Positions 33,385 through 42,456 of a stretch of 64,000 nucleotides of DNA are shown here, one piece after another. Made by a program: the position numbers and the translations under genes. Position 1 is the stretch's first letter, and each line of letters starts with the position of its first letter. The stretch lies in NCBI RefSeq assembly GCF_012641405.1, contig NZ_JABAII010000001.1:1-64000 (forward strand), given 5' to 3'. The notes beneath the pieces are model-generated. The model was not told the origin of the DNA. It was given only the letters and a program-made list of their open reading frames with translations, and made no database searches. Source of the stretch: Rhizobium sp. P40RR-XXII. Its GTDB lineage: Bacteria > Pseudomonadota > Alphaproteobacteria > Rhizobiales > Rhizobiaceae.

Positions 33385-34533
33385 ATGGTTTCGCTGACGA
33401 CCAACACCCTACGGACCGTAGCCGGCGCGGCGCTTTTTGCCGCATTTGCGCTGACGCTCTCCGGCTGCAACGAGAAGAAGGAAGAGGCGGCGGAGGTGAT
33501 CCGGCCGGTGAAGGTGGTCGAGATCGCCCAGGCGGACACGACACGCAAGCTCGATTATTCGGGTGCCGTGCGCGCCCGCACCGAGATGAACCTCGGCTTC
33601 CGCGTCAATGGCAAGATCGTCGAACGCAAGGTGGATATCGGCCAGAGGGTGAAGCCCGGTGATGTGCTCGCCCGCATGGATGCGACCGATTATGTCCTTG
33701 CCGTGCGCCGTTCGCAGGCTGATCTGGATTCGGCGGAAAAGCAGGTGCAGACGACCGAGCTTGCCCGCACACGTGCGCAGACGCTGTTCGATAAGAACGT
33801 CACCTCCAAGTCGCAGCTCGAACAGGCCGAACTCTCCTATGAACAAGCCGTTTCGACGCGTGATTCCGCGGCTTCGGCGCTGACCGAGGCCAAGAACCAG
33901 GTCGCCTATGCCGACCTGACCTCGGACATGAACGGCATCGTGACTGCAATCAATGCCGATGTCGGCCAGGTGGTCAGTTCCGGCACGCCGGTCATTACCG
34001 TTGCTGTCGATGGCGAGAAGGAAGTGCAGGTCGCCGTGCCGGAAATGGACATCGCCCAATTCAAGACCGGCAAGGACGTCAAGGCGCGCTTCTGGTCCGA
34101 CTCAGCTCTCGTTCTGGATGGAAAGGTGCGGGAAGTATCGGGCAGTGCCGATCAGTCGCGCACGTTTGCGGTGCGCGTGAGCCTGCCGAATGATCCGCGC
34201 GTGCTGCTCGGCATGACCGCGACCATCGAAGCGCTCGCCGGCAATACGAAACCGTACGTTTCCATTCCGCTGAGCGCCCTTGCGCAGAAGGACGGGCAAC
34301 AGATCGTCTGGCTCGTCGACCGCAATGCCGGCACCGTCCATTCCCGCGCCGTCAAGATCGCCGATTTCGCCGATGATGGCGTGCGCGTCGCCGATGGCCT
34401 GAAAACCGGCGATGTCGTCATTGCCGCCGGTACGCAATTCATGACCGAGAACATGAAGGTCAAGGTCCCGAGCGCTGGCGCTCAGCAGGCCTCCGCGGAA
34501 ACCAAAGCCGCTTCGGCGGATATCGTACGCTGA
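33385..34533 (+). CDS. RND efflux periplasmic adaptor (membrane fusion protein)
   Basis: A 382-residue adaptor lipoprotein. A signal segment with a lipobox-like LTLSGC (about 24-29) is followed by a lipoyl/biotinyl half-domain (DYSGAVRARTEMNLGFRVNGKIVERKVDIGQRVKPGDVLARMDATDY, about 53-99), a coiled-coil hairpin (about 100-155), and beta-barrel and membrane-proximal domains. It bridges the inner-membrane pump to an outer-membrane channel. No TolC-type gene is adjacent, so a shared channel is likely. It precedes the pump gene by 23 bases. Confidence 0.93.
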   Translation: MVSLTTNTLRTVAGAALFAAFALTLSGCNEKKEEAAEVIRPVKVVEIAQADTTRKLDYSGAVRARTEMNLGFRVNGKIVERKVDIGQRVKPGDVLARMDATDYVLAVRRSQADLDSAEKQVQTTELARTRAQTLFDKNVTSKSQLEQAELSYEQAVSTRDSAASALTEAKNQVAYADLTSDMNGIVTAINADVGQVVSSGTPVITVAVDGEKEVQVAVPEMDIAQFKTGKDVKARFWSDSALVLDGKVREVSGSADQSRTFAVRVSLPNDPRVLLGMTATIEALAGNTKPYVSIPLSALAQKDGQQIVWLVDRNAGTVHSRAVKIADFADDGVRVADGLKTGDVVIAAGTQFMTENMKVKVPSAGAQQASAETKAASADIVR

Positions 34534-34556
34534 CCCGGATCGAAGGGGACGACATC

Positions 34557-37500
34557 ATGTCCATCAATAGCACCTCCGGCGAGAGGAAGCGTTTCAACCT
34601 GTCGCGCTGGGCGATCGCCCATCCAAGCATCGCGCGGTTCCTGTTCGGGCTCATCATCATCGCCGGCGCGCTCGGCCTGACCCATATGGGCCAGAAGGAA
34701 GATCCGGATTTCACCTTCCGCGTCATGGTCGTGCAGACCGTGTGGCCCGGCGCTTCGCTGCAGGACATGGAAGACCAGGTGGTCAACAAGATCGAGCGCA
34801 AGCTGCAGGAAACGCCGCATCTCGATTGGGTCAAATCCTATACCCGCGCCGGCTTTGCCATCACCACCATCCAGATCAAGGGCGACACCAACACCGCTGA
34901 GGTGAAGGACGCCTTCTACCAGATCCGCAAGAAGATCGGCGATATCGGCAACGAGCTGCCGTCCGGCCTGCTCGGTCCGTATTTCAACGATGAATTCGGC
35001 GATACTTTCATCACGCTGCATTCGATCAGCGGCGACGGCTACACCTATCCGGAGCTGAAGAAATTCGCCATCCAGGCCCGCGACATGCTGCTTTCGACGC
35101 CGGGTGTCGAGAAGGCCACCATCATCGGCGACCAGGCGGAGCAGATCTATATCGATGTCTCCTCCAAGGTTCTGGCCGAGCGCGGGTTGACGCTCAACGA
35201 CCTGAAGAACGCCATTGTCGGCCAGAACAATGTTGATCCGGCGGGCACCGTCGATACCAGCACGCGCTCGGTGCGCATCTCGGTCGAGGGCGATGTCAAC
35301 AAGATCGAGGACATCAAGAACCTCCGGCTCAATGCGGGCGGCCAGGTGACCCGTCTCGGTGATATCGCCATCGTCACCGCCGGTCTGCAGGACCCCTACA
35401 CGGCCAAGTTCCTGTATAACGGCCATCCGAGCGTGCAGCTGGGCGTCGTCATGGCCAACGGCTACAAGGTGACCGATGTCGGTACGTCCGTCGAGGAAAC
35501 CTACAAGCGGTTCGAAGCCTCGCTGCCGGTCGGCGTTCAGGTCGACCAGATCGCCAACCAGCCTGACGTCGTCACCGACGCAATCAGCGAATTCATGCAT
35601 GCGCTCGGCGAAGCTCTCGTCATCGTGCTGATCGTCTCGTTCCTGTCGATCGGCTGGCGTTCCGGCCTCGTCATTGCCATCGCCATTCCGCTGGTGCTGG
35701 CCGCGACCTTCGCCATCATGTACGAGTTCGGCATCGACCTGCAGCGCATTTCGCTCGGCGCGCTCATCATCGCGCTCGGCCTGCTGGTCGACGACGCCAT
35801 GATCGTGGTCGAGCTCATGGAGCGCAAGCTGGAGGAGGGGCTCGTGAAGCTCGATGCCGCCAGCTTCGCCTATTCCTCGACCGCCTTCCCGATGCTGACG
35901 GGCACGTTGATCACGACCGCAGGCTTCATTCCGGTGGGTTTTGCGGCATCGACGGCCGGCGAATATGTCCGCACGCTCTTCTACGTCGTTGGTATCGCGC
36001 TCGTCGTCTCCTGGTTCGTGGCCGTCTATTTCACGCCATGGCTCGGCTACATGATCCTCAAGCAGCGTCACCATGCGGGCGAGCATCATGACGTTTTCGA
36101 TACGCGCTTCTATCGCCGCCTGCGGGCGTCGGTCACCTGGGCCGTGCGTCACCGCGTCATCGTACTGCTCCTGACGCTTGCCGCCTTCGTCGGCAGCCTG
36201 TGGTCCTTCCAGTTCATTCCGCAGAATTTCTTCCCGCAGTCGTCGCGTCCGGAAATCCTCGTCGATCTTTGGCTGCCCGAGGGCACCAGCATCAAGGAAG
36301 TCGAACGGCAGGCACAGGCGCTGGAAGCCCGCATGGCCGATGATCCGGACAAGCGCTTCATCGCCACCTATGTCGGCCAGGGCGCGCCGCGCTTCTTCCT
36401 GCCGCTCGATCAGCAGCTCACCAACCCGAACTATGCCCAGATGCTTGTCATGGCCAAGGACGAGCCGGCCCGCGAGCGGCTGATCACCAAGATGCGCGGC
36501 ATCCTGGCGGCGGATTTCCCGTCGGTCCGCGGCAAGGTCGACCGCCTGTTCCTCGGTCCGCCGACAGGCTGGCCCGTGCAGCTGCGCGTCATGGGTCCCG
36601 ACCGGCAGGAGGTTCGCCACATTGCCGACGAGGTGAAGCAGCGCTTCTCTCAGAATCCGTTGCTCGGCGCCATCCATGACGACTGGCTCGAGCCGGTGCC
36701 GGCGATGAAGCTGGTGATCGATCAGGATCGCGCCCGCGCTCTCGGTGTTACCTCGCAGCGCATCCGCCAGATGCTGCAGGCCTCGATGTCCGGCGTCACC
36801 CTCGACAATTATCGCGAGGGCGAAGAAACCGTCGGGATCGTCGCCCGCGAGCCGGACGCAAGCCGTCATCTGCTGACCTCGGTGAACTCGGTCTATATCC
36901 CCACCGATAGCGGCGGATTCGTGCCGCTGTCGCAGGTTGCCAAGATCGTGCCCGTGATGGAGCAGAGCATAGAATGGCGCCGTGACCGCCTGCCGACCAT
37001 CAGCGTGCGGGCGACCCTGCCCGACAATGTGCAGTCGAACGATGTGACGGCCAAGCTCTACAACGACATGGCCGATCTCAGGAACAGCCTGCCGGCCGGC
37101 TACAAGATCGAGATCCAGGGCGGCGCCGAAGACAGCGCCGAAAGCCAGGCCTCGATCGCCGCCAAGGCGCCGATCATGCTCGTCATCATCGTCGTGCTTT
37201 TGATGGCGCAGCTGCAGCACTTCGGCAAGGCGATGCTGGTGCTCGCCACTGGCCCGCTCGGCATCATCGGTGCGGCAGGCGCCCTCTTGATCAGCGGTGC
37301 GCCCTTCGGCTTCGTGGCGATCCTCGGCGTCATCGCGCTGCTCGGCATCATCATCCGCAACTCGATCATCCTCGTCGACCAGATCGACCAGGATATCGCG
37401 GCGGGCATGGATCGGAAGGAAGCAATCATCGGCTCGGCCGTGCGTCGTTTCCGGCCGATCATGCTGACGGCGCTGACGGCCGTACTCGCGCTGATCCCGA

Positions 37501-37715
37501 TCTCGCGCGGCGTCTTCTGGGGGCCGCTCGCCTACGCCATGATGGGCGGCATTCTGGTCGCGACCGTGCTGACGATCTTCGTTTTGCCCGCCGGCTACGC
37601 CCTGTTCTTCGGCCGCGAGCCGAAGAGCAAGTCGGCGGAACCGCCGGCCAAGGAGCAGGCCGACGAGGAGGAGCAGAATACCATCCATCTGCCGCCGGCT
37701 GTGGCGGCGGAATAG
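34557..37715 (+). CDS. RND efflux pump (AcrB/HAE family)
   Basis: A 1052-residue RND transporter with the full layout. One membrane helix (about 22-41) is followed by a first periplasmic porter domain, helices 2-6 (about 345-490) with the proton-relay pair in GLLVDDAMIVVELMER (Asp-Asp, about 412-413), a second periplasmic domain (about 560-880) and the remaining helices. It pumps drugs, solvents or metabolites out with proton entry. The short sub-500 helices and ~1050 length fit the group close to AcrB and MexB relatives with small adaptors. It forms an operon with the adaptor and TetR gene. Confidence 0.94.
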   Translation: MSINSTSGERKRFNLSRWAIAHPSIARFLFGLIIIAGALGLTHMGQKEDPDFTFRVMVVQTVWPGASLQDMEDQVVNKIERKLQETPHLDWVKSYTRAGFAITTIQIKGDTNTAEVKDAFYQIRKKIGDIGNELPSGLLGPYFNDEFGDTFITLHSISGDGYTYPELKKFAIQARDMLLSTPGVEKATIIGDQAEQIYIDVSSKVLAERGLTLNDLKNAIVGQNNVDPAGTVDTSTRSVRISVEGDVNKIEDIKNLRLNAGGQVTRLGDIAIVTAGLQDPYTAKFLYNGHPSVQLGVVMANGYKVTDVGTSVEETYKRFEASLPVGVQVDQIANQPDVVTDAISEFMHALGEALVIVLIVSFLSIGWRSGLVIAIAIPLVLAATFAIMYEFGIDLQRISLGALIIALGLLVDDAMIVVELMERKLEEGLVKLDAASFAYSSTAFPMLTGTLITTAGFIPVGFAASTAGEYVRTLFYVVGIALVVSWFVAVYFTPWLGYMILKQRHHAGEHHDVFDTRFYRRLRASVTWAVRHRVIVLLLTLAAFVGSLWSFQFIPQNFFPQSSRPEILVDLWLPEGTSIKEVERQAQALEARMADDPDKRFIATYVGQGAPRFFLPLDQQLTNPNYAQMLVMAKDEPARERLITKMRGILAADFPSVRGKVDRLFLGPPTGWPVQLRVMGPDRQEVRHIADEVKQRFSQNPLLGAIHDDWLEPVPAMKLVIDQDRARALGVTSQRIRQMLQASMSGVTLDNYREGEETVGIVAREPDASRHLLTSVNSVYIPTDSGGFVPLSQVAKIVPVMEQSIEWRRDRLPTISVRATLPDNVQSNDVTAKLYNDMADLRNSLPAGYKIEIQGGAEDSAESQASIAAKAPIMLVIIVVLLMAQLQHFGKAMLVLATGPLGIIGAAGALLISGAPFGFVAILGVIALLGIIIRNSIILVDQIDQDIAAGMDRKEAIIGSAVRRFRPIMLTALTAVLALIPISRGVFWGPLAYAMMGGILVATVLTIFVLPAGYALFFGREPKSKSAEPPAKEQADEEEQNTIHLPPAVAAE

Positions 37716-37726
37716 GGCATCTTAAG

Positions 37727-37753
37727 AAACCCCGGTCTCAGGCCGGGGTTTTC
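37727..37753. terminator. Terminator of the RND operon, overlapping the end of the phosphatase gene
   Basis: A 9-bp stem, AAACCCCGG / CCGGGGTTT, with loop TCTCAGG is followed by TTCGTTT. It ends the RND operon on the plus strand. The last codons and stop (37738) of the convergent phosphatase gene lie inside the hairpin, so one hairpin serves both. Confidence 0.85.
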
Positions 37754-38508
37754 GTTTGGGTTGTTCGGATCGGCGGCAGGGTGGTCTGCCTGCCATCGGC
37801 GATCTTGAGGATCGTCAGGCTTCCGCCCATGGAAACGGCCGTATCGATGCCGATGCGGCCTATGCCGAAAGTCGGATGGGAGTCAGGCGTATGCCCGTGG
37901 ACCACCAAAATCGGCAGTCGCGGTCCTTCCGACAGGAAGGGCTCACGGATCCACATCAAATCCTCGTCCGTCTGATCCCTGAAGGGAATACCGGGCCTGA
38001 CGCCGGCATGAACAAAGAGCGTCGAGCCGAATGTGACGGCTGCGGCGAGCGACCGCAGCAGATCGACATGCGCTGGCGGCATCGCCTTCAGCGTCATGTC
38101 GCGCAATTGCCGGATGCTATAGCCAAGGTCGAAAAGTATGTGCCTGGCGTCGATGCCATAGGAGGCGAGCGTCGGCAGCGCGCCGAATTCGAGCCAATGG
38201 ACATTGGTATCGGGATCATCGAGAAAATGCAGGAAGACATCGTCGTGATTGCCGCAAAGCGCGTAGCGGTCGAAGCCTTCCGGTGGCGGCGCGCTGAGAT
38301 GCGCCAGCACGTCGCTGGAGCGCGGGCCGCGATCGACATAATCGCCGAGAAACATCAAAAGCTTGCGGCCGGGAAGGGAGCGGGCATCGGCAACGATGCG
38401 TCTTTCAGCCTCCGCCATCTCGTCGTGGCAGCCATGGATGTCGCTCAGTGCATAGATCGCGGTATAATCGCGTCCGGTGAGATCAATGCGGTCCCGTTGC
38501 TGCTGCAT
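37738..38508 (-). CDS. PPP-family metallophosphoesterase (PrpA-like serine/threonine phosphatase)
   Basis: A 256-residue phosphatase. The PPP-family motifs ALSDIHGCHDEM (about 19-30), FLGDYVDRGPRS (about 52-63), ALCGNHDDVF (about 83-92), LFVHAGVRPG (about 159) and VVHGHTP (about 198) carry the two-metal site. The whole layout resembles bacterial PrpA/PP2A-like phosphatases and diadenosine tetraphosphatase. The start at ATG 38508 is uncertain; the longer frame to 38634 has no motif support. Confidence 0.88.
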   Translation of the reverse strand: MQQQRDRIDLTGRDYTAIYALSDIHGCHDEMAEAERRIVADARSLPGRKLLMFLGDYVDRGPRSSDVLAHLSAPPPEGFDRYALCGNHDDVFLHFLDDPDTNVHWLEFGALPTLASYGIDARHILFDLGYSIRQLRDMTLKAMPPAHVDLLRSLAAAVTFGSTLFVHAGVRPGIPFRDQTDEDLMWIREPFLSEGPRLPILVVHGHTPDSHPTFGIGRIGIDTAVSMGGSLTILKIADGRQTTLPPIRTTQTKTPA

Positions 38509-38735
38509 GAAATCGGCCGTTTCCCGCCGGGTCGTGCTTGAACGGCCGCGGCAGTCCAATTGCTTGAAATGGTGTCGAAACCCGCTTTCGGCGAGTCTGT
38601 ATCGGACGGTATTCCAAGCATCGACCTGCCGCAAGTCTTACGGGCAGCGGCATTGGTCTGAACCGCTGAAATTGCAGGGAATTTCAGAATGTCTTCGGGG
38701 GATCGCACGCATGGCACAATCCCCCGAATGGTCGC

Positions 38736-39209
38736 TCAGTCGCGATAGGCGGCCTCAAGCTCGGCAATATCGAGCTTCACCATCTCCATCATCGCCTGCA
38801 TGACGCGGGCCGCCTTGGCCGGGTCCGGATCGGCGATATATTTGCCGAGCACACTCGGCACGATCTGCCAGGAAATGCCGTAGCGATCCTTGAGCCAGCC
38901 GCATTGAACGGCCGCTCCCCCATCAGTCAGCCCGTTCCAGAGCCTGTCGACTTCAGCTTGGTCGGCGCAATCGACCTCGAGCGAGATCGCATGGGTGAAC
39001 TCGACGTGGCTGCCGCCGTTCATCGCCATGAAGCGCTGTCCGGCAAGCGTAAAGCTGACGACCAGAACCTGATCGGACTTTCCGGCCGGCGTGTCGACGA
39101 TATTCCTCTGAACATGATCGATTCTGGAGTCCGGGAAGAGCGAAACGTAGAAATTCGCTGCTTCCTCCGCTTCGCGCGCAAACCACAGGCACGGGGCAAT
39201 CTTGGACAT
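38736..39209 (-). CDS. PhnB-like VOC-fold protein
   Basis: A 157-residue protein of the PhnB/3-demethylubiquinone-9 3-methyltransferase-like group of the VOC fold. It has two beta-alpha-beta-beta-beta modules, the first beginning IAPCLWFAREAEEAANFYVSLFPDSRI, then QRFMAMNGGSHVEFTHAISLEVDCADQAEVDRLWNGLTDGG and CGWLKDRYGISWQIVP. The function of this group is unclear; the metal ligands of true glyoxalases are partly missing. GAGAGGAG precedes ATG 39209. Confidence 0.87.
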   Translation of the reverse strand: MSKIAPCLWFAREAEEAANFYVSLFPDSRIDHVQRNIVDTPAGKSDQVLVVSFTLAGQRFMAMNGGSHVEFTHAISLEVDCADQAEVDRLWNGLTDGGAAVQCGWLKDRYGISWQIVPSVLGKYIADPDPAKAARVMQAMMEMVKLDIAELEAAYRD

Positions 39210-39382
39210 AATGTGCTCCTCTCTCGGATAGCTTTCTTTAGCTAAGCTGCCAGAGGACGTTCGATAGAGCGGGATGCCGACAGGTGGATTTGAAAAAGTG
39301 CTTTTCAAGTCGCCGTAGGTAAGCGGAGCGGCAGAGGAAGGTGTCAGAGGTCCGGCATACGCGGAGACGCAGCAAATCTATC

Positions 39383-40396
39383 TCAACCGCCCGCGAGCCT
39401 TTCGGCGAATTCGATCGCCTCGATCAGGCTGCGCTCATTGGCGATGCCCTTGCCGGCGATGTCGAAGGCGGTGCCGTGGTCGACGGAGGTGCGCACGATC
39501 GGCAGGCCGAGCGTGATGTTGACGCCGGAAAGGTCAATCCATTTTCCCGTCGCCGGGTCGATTTCGAAACCCAAGAGCTTGACCGGGATATGTCCCTGAT
39601 CGTGATACATGGCGACAACAGCGTCATATTGGCCGGCGCGCAGCTTGACGAAGACGGTATCGCCGGGGACGGGGCCGACGATGTCGAGGCCCTCGGATAC
39701 GGCCTTGGCGATGGTGGGCGCGGAAATATCGATATCCTGCCTGCCGAAGAGGCCGCCTTCGCCGGCATGCGGATTGAGCGCCGCCACCGCGATCTTCGGC
39801 TTGGCGATGCCAAGATTTTTGAGCGCCTTATGCGTGAGGTCGATGACGAGCCGCAGCCGCTCGGGCGTCAGGCGCTTCGGCACATCCTCCAGCGCGACAT
39901 GCGTGGTGACGTGGCTGACGCGCATGTTGCCATGGGCCAGCATCATCACCGAGCCGCGCGCGCCTGTCAGCTCGGCCAAAAGCTCGGTATGGCCGGCATA
40001 ATGGAAGCCGGCCTTGTTCAGCGCTTCCTTGTTGAGTGGCGCGGTGACGATGCCGCCGACCTTGCCAGACATGGCAAGCTGAACGCCCTTCTCGATCGCC
40101 TTATAGGCCATGCGTCCACCATCTGCAGAAAGCCGGCCCGGCAGGATCGGCTCTCCCTCGGCATCGGCCTGGATGAAGCAGAGGTTCGGCCAATCGCCCT
40201 CCATCTCGGCTTCCGGGATTTCGATATCGGGGCCGAGCTGCCGTTCGGCGAGGCGCAGGGCTGGGCCGCTGCCGATAATTGTAATCTTTAACTTACCTTC
40301 GTCAATCCTGTCCTTCAGCCGGGCTGCGGCCTTGACGATGATTTCCGGGCCGATGCCGGCGGGGTCGCCCATGGTGATTGCCAGGTGTCGCGTCAT
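39383..40396 (-). CDS. pdxA2: PdxA2-type 4-phospho-four-carbon acid dehydrogenase
   Basis: A 337-residue member of the PdxA family. It has the typical TMGDPAGIGPEI (8-19), TAPLNKEALNKAGFHYAGHTELLAELTGA (about 137-166), AALNPHAGEGGLFG (about 207) and YHDQGHIPVKLLGF (about 263). The next gene is a DUF1537 kinase, so this is probably the PdxA2 form, which oxidises D-threonate/erythronate 4-phosphate to a keto-acid that decarboxylates to dihydroxyacetone phosphate, rather than the pyridoxal-pathway enzyme. It overlaps the end of the kinase gene by 4 bases. Confidence 0.88.
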   Translation of the reverse strand: MTRHLAITMGDPAGIGPEIIVKAAARLKDRIDEGKLKITIIGSGPALRLAERQLGPDIEIPEAEMEGDWPNLCFIQADAEGEPILPGRLSADGGRMAYKAIEKGVQLAMSGKVGGIVTAPLNKEALNKAGFHYAGHTELLAELTGARGSVMMLAHGNMRVSHVTTHVALEDVPKRLTPERLRLVIDLTHKALKNLGIAKPKIAVAALNPHAGEGGLFGRQDIDISAPTIAKAVSEGLDIVGPVPGDTVFVKLRAGQYDAVVAMYHDQGHIPVKLLGFEIDPATGKWIDLSGVNITLGLPIVRTSVDHGTAFDIAGKGIANERSLIEAIEFAERLAGG

Positions 40397-41592
40397 GGTT
40401 CTTCTCCTCCGGCAATCAGCCCGTTTTCACTCAAGAGATCGCGCCATAGGGTAGGGCCGCCGAATGCGCCTGATTTGGAGATCACCGTGGTGCCTTGCCA
40501 GGGGCCGCCGACGATGGTGGAGCGGGGCAGGCCCGGCGCTGCCTGGCCGGTGATGCTGAGGGCTGTCACGTCGAGCGCCGAGCATAGGTTTCGCAGGGTT
40601 TCGCCGCCAGCGACAATCAATGTGCCTGGAGCGGGCAGTGCCTTGGCCATGCCGCCGAAGGTCGCCTCGATCCGTCTTGCCGCATCGTCGCGCGCGAGCC
40701 CCGCCGGCAGATCGATGCTGACCATCGCGACGCCGCTTTGCTGGATTTGATGATCGACGGCATCGGCATCAGCGCCTTCGGCAAGCTTCAGCCAGTTGGG
40801 GCCGCAGGCCTGGAGCTGCGCGAGCGTAATCGGCTGGTCCGAGCCGAACAGGCCAAGCACCGGCCTTTGCAGCCTGCGTGAGATGGGGACAGTGGGTGAG
40901 GGCAGCTGTTCACCTGCGTCTCTTTCGGCCTGAGTGCGACGATGCCTCACGAGATCGATATTGCGCGCTAGTGCTCGGGCTAGCCCGCCGGTGCCGCTCC
41001 AGAGGACCGGTCCCTCCAGGCGCGATGATACCCAGGCGATGACAGCGTCCAGATCGTCGTCCGAATGGGCATCGAAAACATGGATGCCATCCGGAATGGG
41101 CTGGTTTTCAACGCCATCGACGGAGGTCCGGTCGAGAGCCGTGTTGAAGGCCGGCAATCCCTCTGCCCGTAAATGAGCGGCGAGATCGCCACTGACGTCG
41201 CGCCAGGCATCCTTCCCGGCAAACAGCACCTGCCGTCCGCCCCTTGTGTGCCGCCCATGATGCGGAAAGGCCGGCGCGAGAATGCAGTGCCGCCAGTGGC
41301 CGAGCCGAAAGCAGGCCGCGAGTTCCGCCGCCCAGGGGCCGCGAAACAGGCTGTCCACCTTCTTGAAGGCGAGATCGGCGCCCTGCAGCAGCGGCGCAAT
41401 GCCACTGAGGATGGCTGCCGCTTCGGCAGCCGTTTTCTCGCGGGTGCCGCTGTCGATCGCAAGGCAATCCGGCAGGCTCGCCGGAAGTGCATCGCCGCGC
41501 TCCACCTCGATCGGCCCATAGACGCCGACGAATTCGACAGCCGTATCGAGCGCGCCGGTCAAATCATCAGCGATAAGGCGGAGGGTGGGCAT
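40393..41592 (-). CDS. DUF1537 four-carbon acid sugar kinase
   Basis: A 399-residue kinase of the DUF1537 family. The N-terminal LRLIADDLTGALDTAVEFV (about 4-22) and DLAFKKVDSLFRGPWAAELA (about 84-103) line the substrate site. LVLGLFGSDQP (about 241) and VAGGETLRNLCSALDV (about 330-345) belong to the nucleotide-binding domain. Relatives phosphorylate D-threonate, D-erythronate and similar acids for the following PdxA2-type dehydrogenase. The start ATG 41592 is preceded only by a weak GAAGG at 11 bases; the longer frame from TTG 41676 is not family-like. Confidence 0.87.
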   Translation of the reverse strand: MPTLRLIADDLTGALDTAVEFVGVYGPIEVERGDALPASLPDCLAIDSGTREKTAAEAAAILSGIAPLLQGADLAFKKVDSLFRGPWAAELAACFRLGHWRHCILAPAFPHHGRHTRGGRQVLFAGKDAWRDVSGDLAAHLRAEGLPAFNTALDRTSVDGVENQPIPDGIHVFDAHSDDDLDAVIAWVSSRLEGPVLWSGTGGLARALARNIDLVRHRRTQAERDAGEQLPSPTVPISRRLQRPVLGLFGSDQPITLAQLQACGPNWLKLAEGADADAVDHQIQQSGVAMVSIDLPAGLARDDAARRIEATFGGMAKALPAPGTLIVAGGETLRNLCSALDVTALSITGQAAPGLPRSTIVGGPWQGTTVISKSGAFGGPTLWRDLLSENGLIAGGEEP

Positions 41593-42084
41593 TGGCGGAG
41601 AAGCCTTCAGCGGGCCTTGCGGGTATCGGATAAGGAAATGGACGTGAGGCCTTGCGGTTGCTCTTCTGGCGCGCAATCTTCAGCCTTCCATGAAGGATGT
41701 CAACGGGTTGCTTTGTCACTGAGTCATGTCGGCCCGTCGCCGATGAGATCGCTGTCGCACAACCCCTTCCGCCATTGGAGCAGGCGATAGCATATGAAAC
41801 AAAAAGCGCCCCTCACCCCAACCCTCTCCCCGTTTTGACGGGGAGAGGGGGCGATCCCGCCAAGCCCCTTCGCCCCGCGTGCGGGGAGAAGGTGGACTAG
41901 AACAGTTGAGCGAAGCGAAACTGTGAGAGGACGGATGAGGGGCCAACCTGTCCCTATGCAACTGCCTGCCATTTCATCCAGCCGGGCTGCGACGTCTGCC
42001 CGCGTTTACTCGGCAGCGCATATGCGGCTATGCTTGTATCGCAACGATGCAGCCGGTTGCTTCGGCCGCTTCAAGGAGGGCAGT
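41593..42084. other. Non-coding stretch with REP-like repeats
   Basis: About 490 bases without a supported gene. The left 200 bases should contain the promoter of the kinase/pdxA2 operon. From 41808 to 41943 lies a REP-like cluster. Minus-strand frames across it give the usual repetitive Arg/Gly-rich artefact and are not genes. Confidence 0.7.
41808..41943. repeat. REP-like palindrome cluster, copy 2
   Basis: The element is bounded by inverted GCCCCTCA (41808-41815) and TGAGGGGC (41936-41943). It contains a perfect 12-bp-stem hairpin, CCCTCTCCCCGT-TTTG-ACGGGGAGAGGG (41822-41849), a second imperfect one (about 41859-41892, CCTTCGCCCCGCGTGCGGGGAGAAGG-like) and a third, ACAGTT...AAACTGT (about 41912-41934). 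Related to the cluster at 16746-16919. Confidence 0.75.
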
Positions 42085-42432
42085 GTGAGTTACGGTTTCC
42101 ATGTGGGTCAGAAGGTCGTCTGTATCGATGACAAGTTCAAGCATGTCAGCATCGATCAGCTGATCCGCAAGGGGACGATCTATACGATCCGCTGGGTCGG
42201 CGAATACACCCATTATATCGACGGCACATTCATCGGCGTGAAGCTGGAGGAGATCCATCGCGGCAACGATGACGGCCCGGAAGGCTATGGCGCCGCCGAC
42301 ATGCCCTACCGCGCCAGCCGCTTCCGCCCGCTGGTGAAGGACAAGATCGCCTCGCTCAGAAAGCTGCTGGCACCGACGCCGGATGCGCCTGTCGAGCCGA
42401 AGGTCAAGACCAAGAAGACGGAAAAGGTTTGA
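42085..42432 (+). CDS. Small basic protein with a conserved GQKVVCIDD-like start, unrecognised
   Basis: A 115-residue protein beginning at GTG 42085, placed 5 bases after AAGGAGGG. The central part (VSYGFHVGQKVVCIDDKFKHVSI, IRKGTIYTIRWVGEYTHYIDGTFIGVKLEEIHR) looks like a small barrel domain; a Lys-rich tail ends the protein. I do not recognise a named family, though GQKVVCIDD-type openings occur in short alphaproteobacterial and phage proteins. It is convergent with ddl, 24 bases apart. Confidence 0.7.
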   Translation: MSYGFHVGQKVVCIDDKFKHVSIDQLIRKGTIYTIRWVGEYTHYIDGTFIGVKLEEIHRGNDDGPEGYGAADMPYRASRFRPLVKDKIASLRKLLAPTPDAPVEPKVKTKKTEKV

Positions 42433-42456
42433 CGCTCGAGGGCATGGCGAGCTGAA

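Noticed and set aside
34482-37688. 1068-residue open frame opposite the RND pump gene
   Set aside because: It mirrors the pump gene in a GC-rich genome, has an Asp/Arg/His-rich composition and no recognisable domain. The plus-strand RND gene has full family motifs.
41716-41972. Minus-strand frames over the REP-like cluster
   Set aside because: The translations are the usual Arg/Gly/Pro artefact from palindromic repeats, not protein genes.
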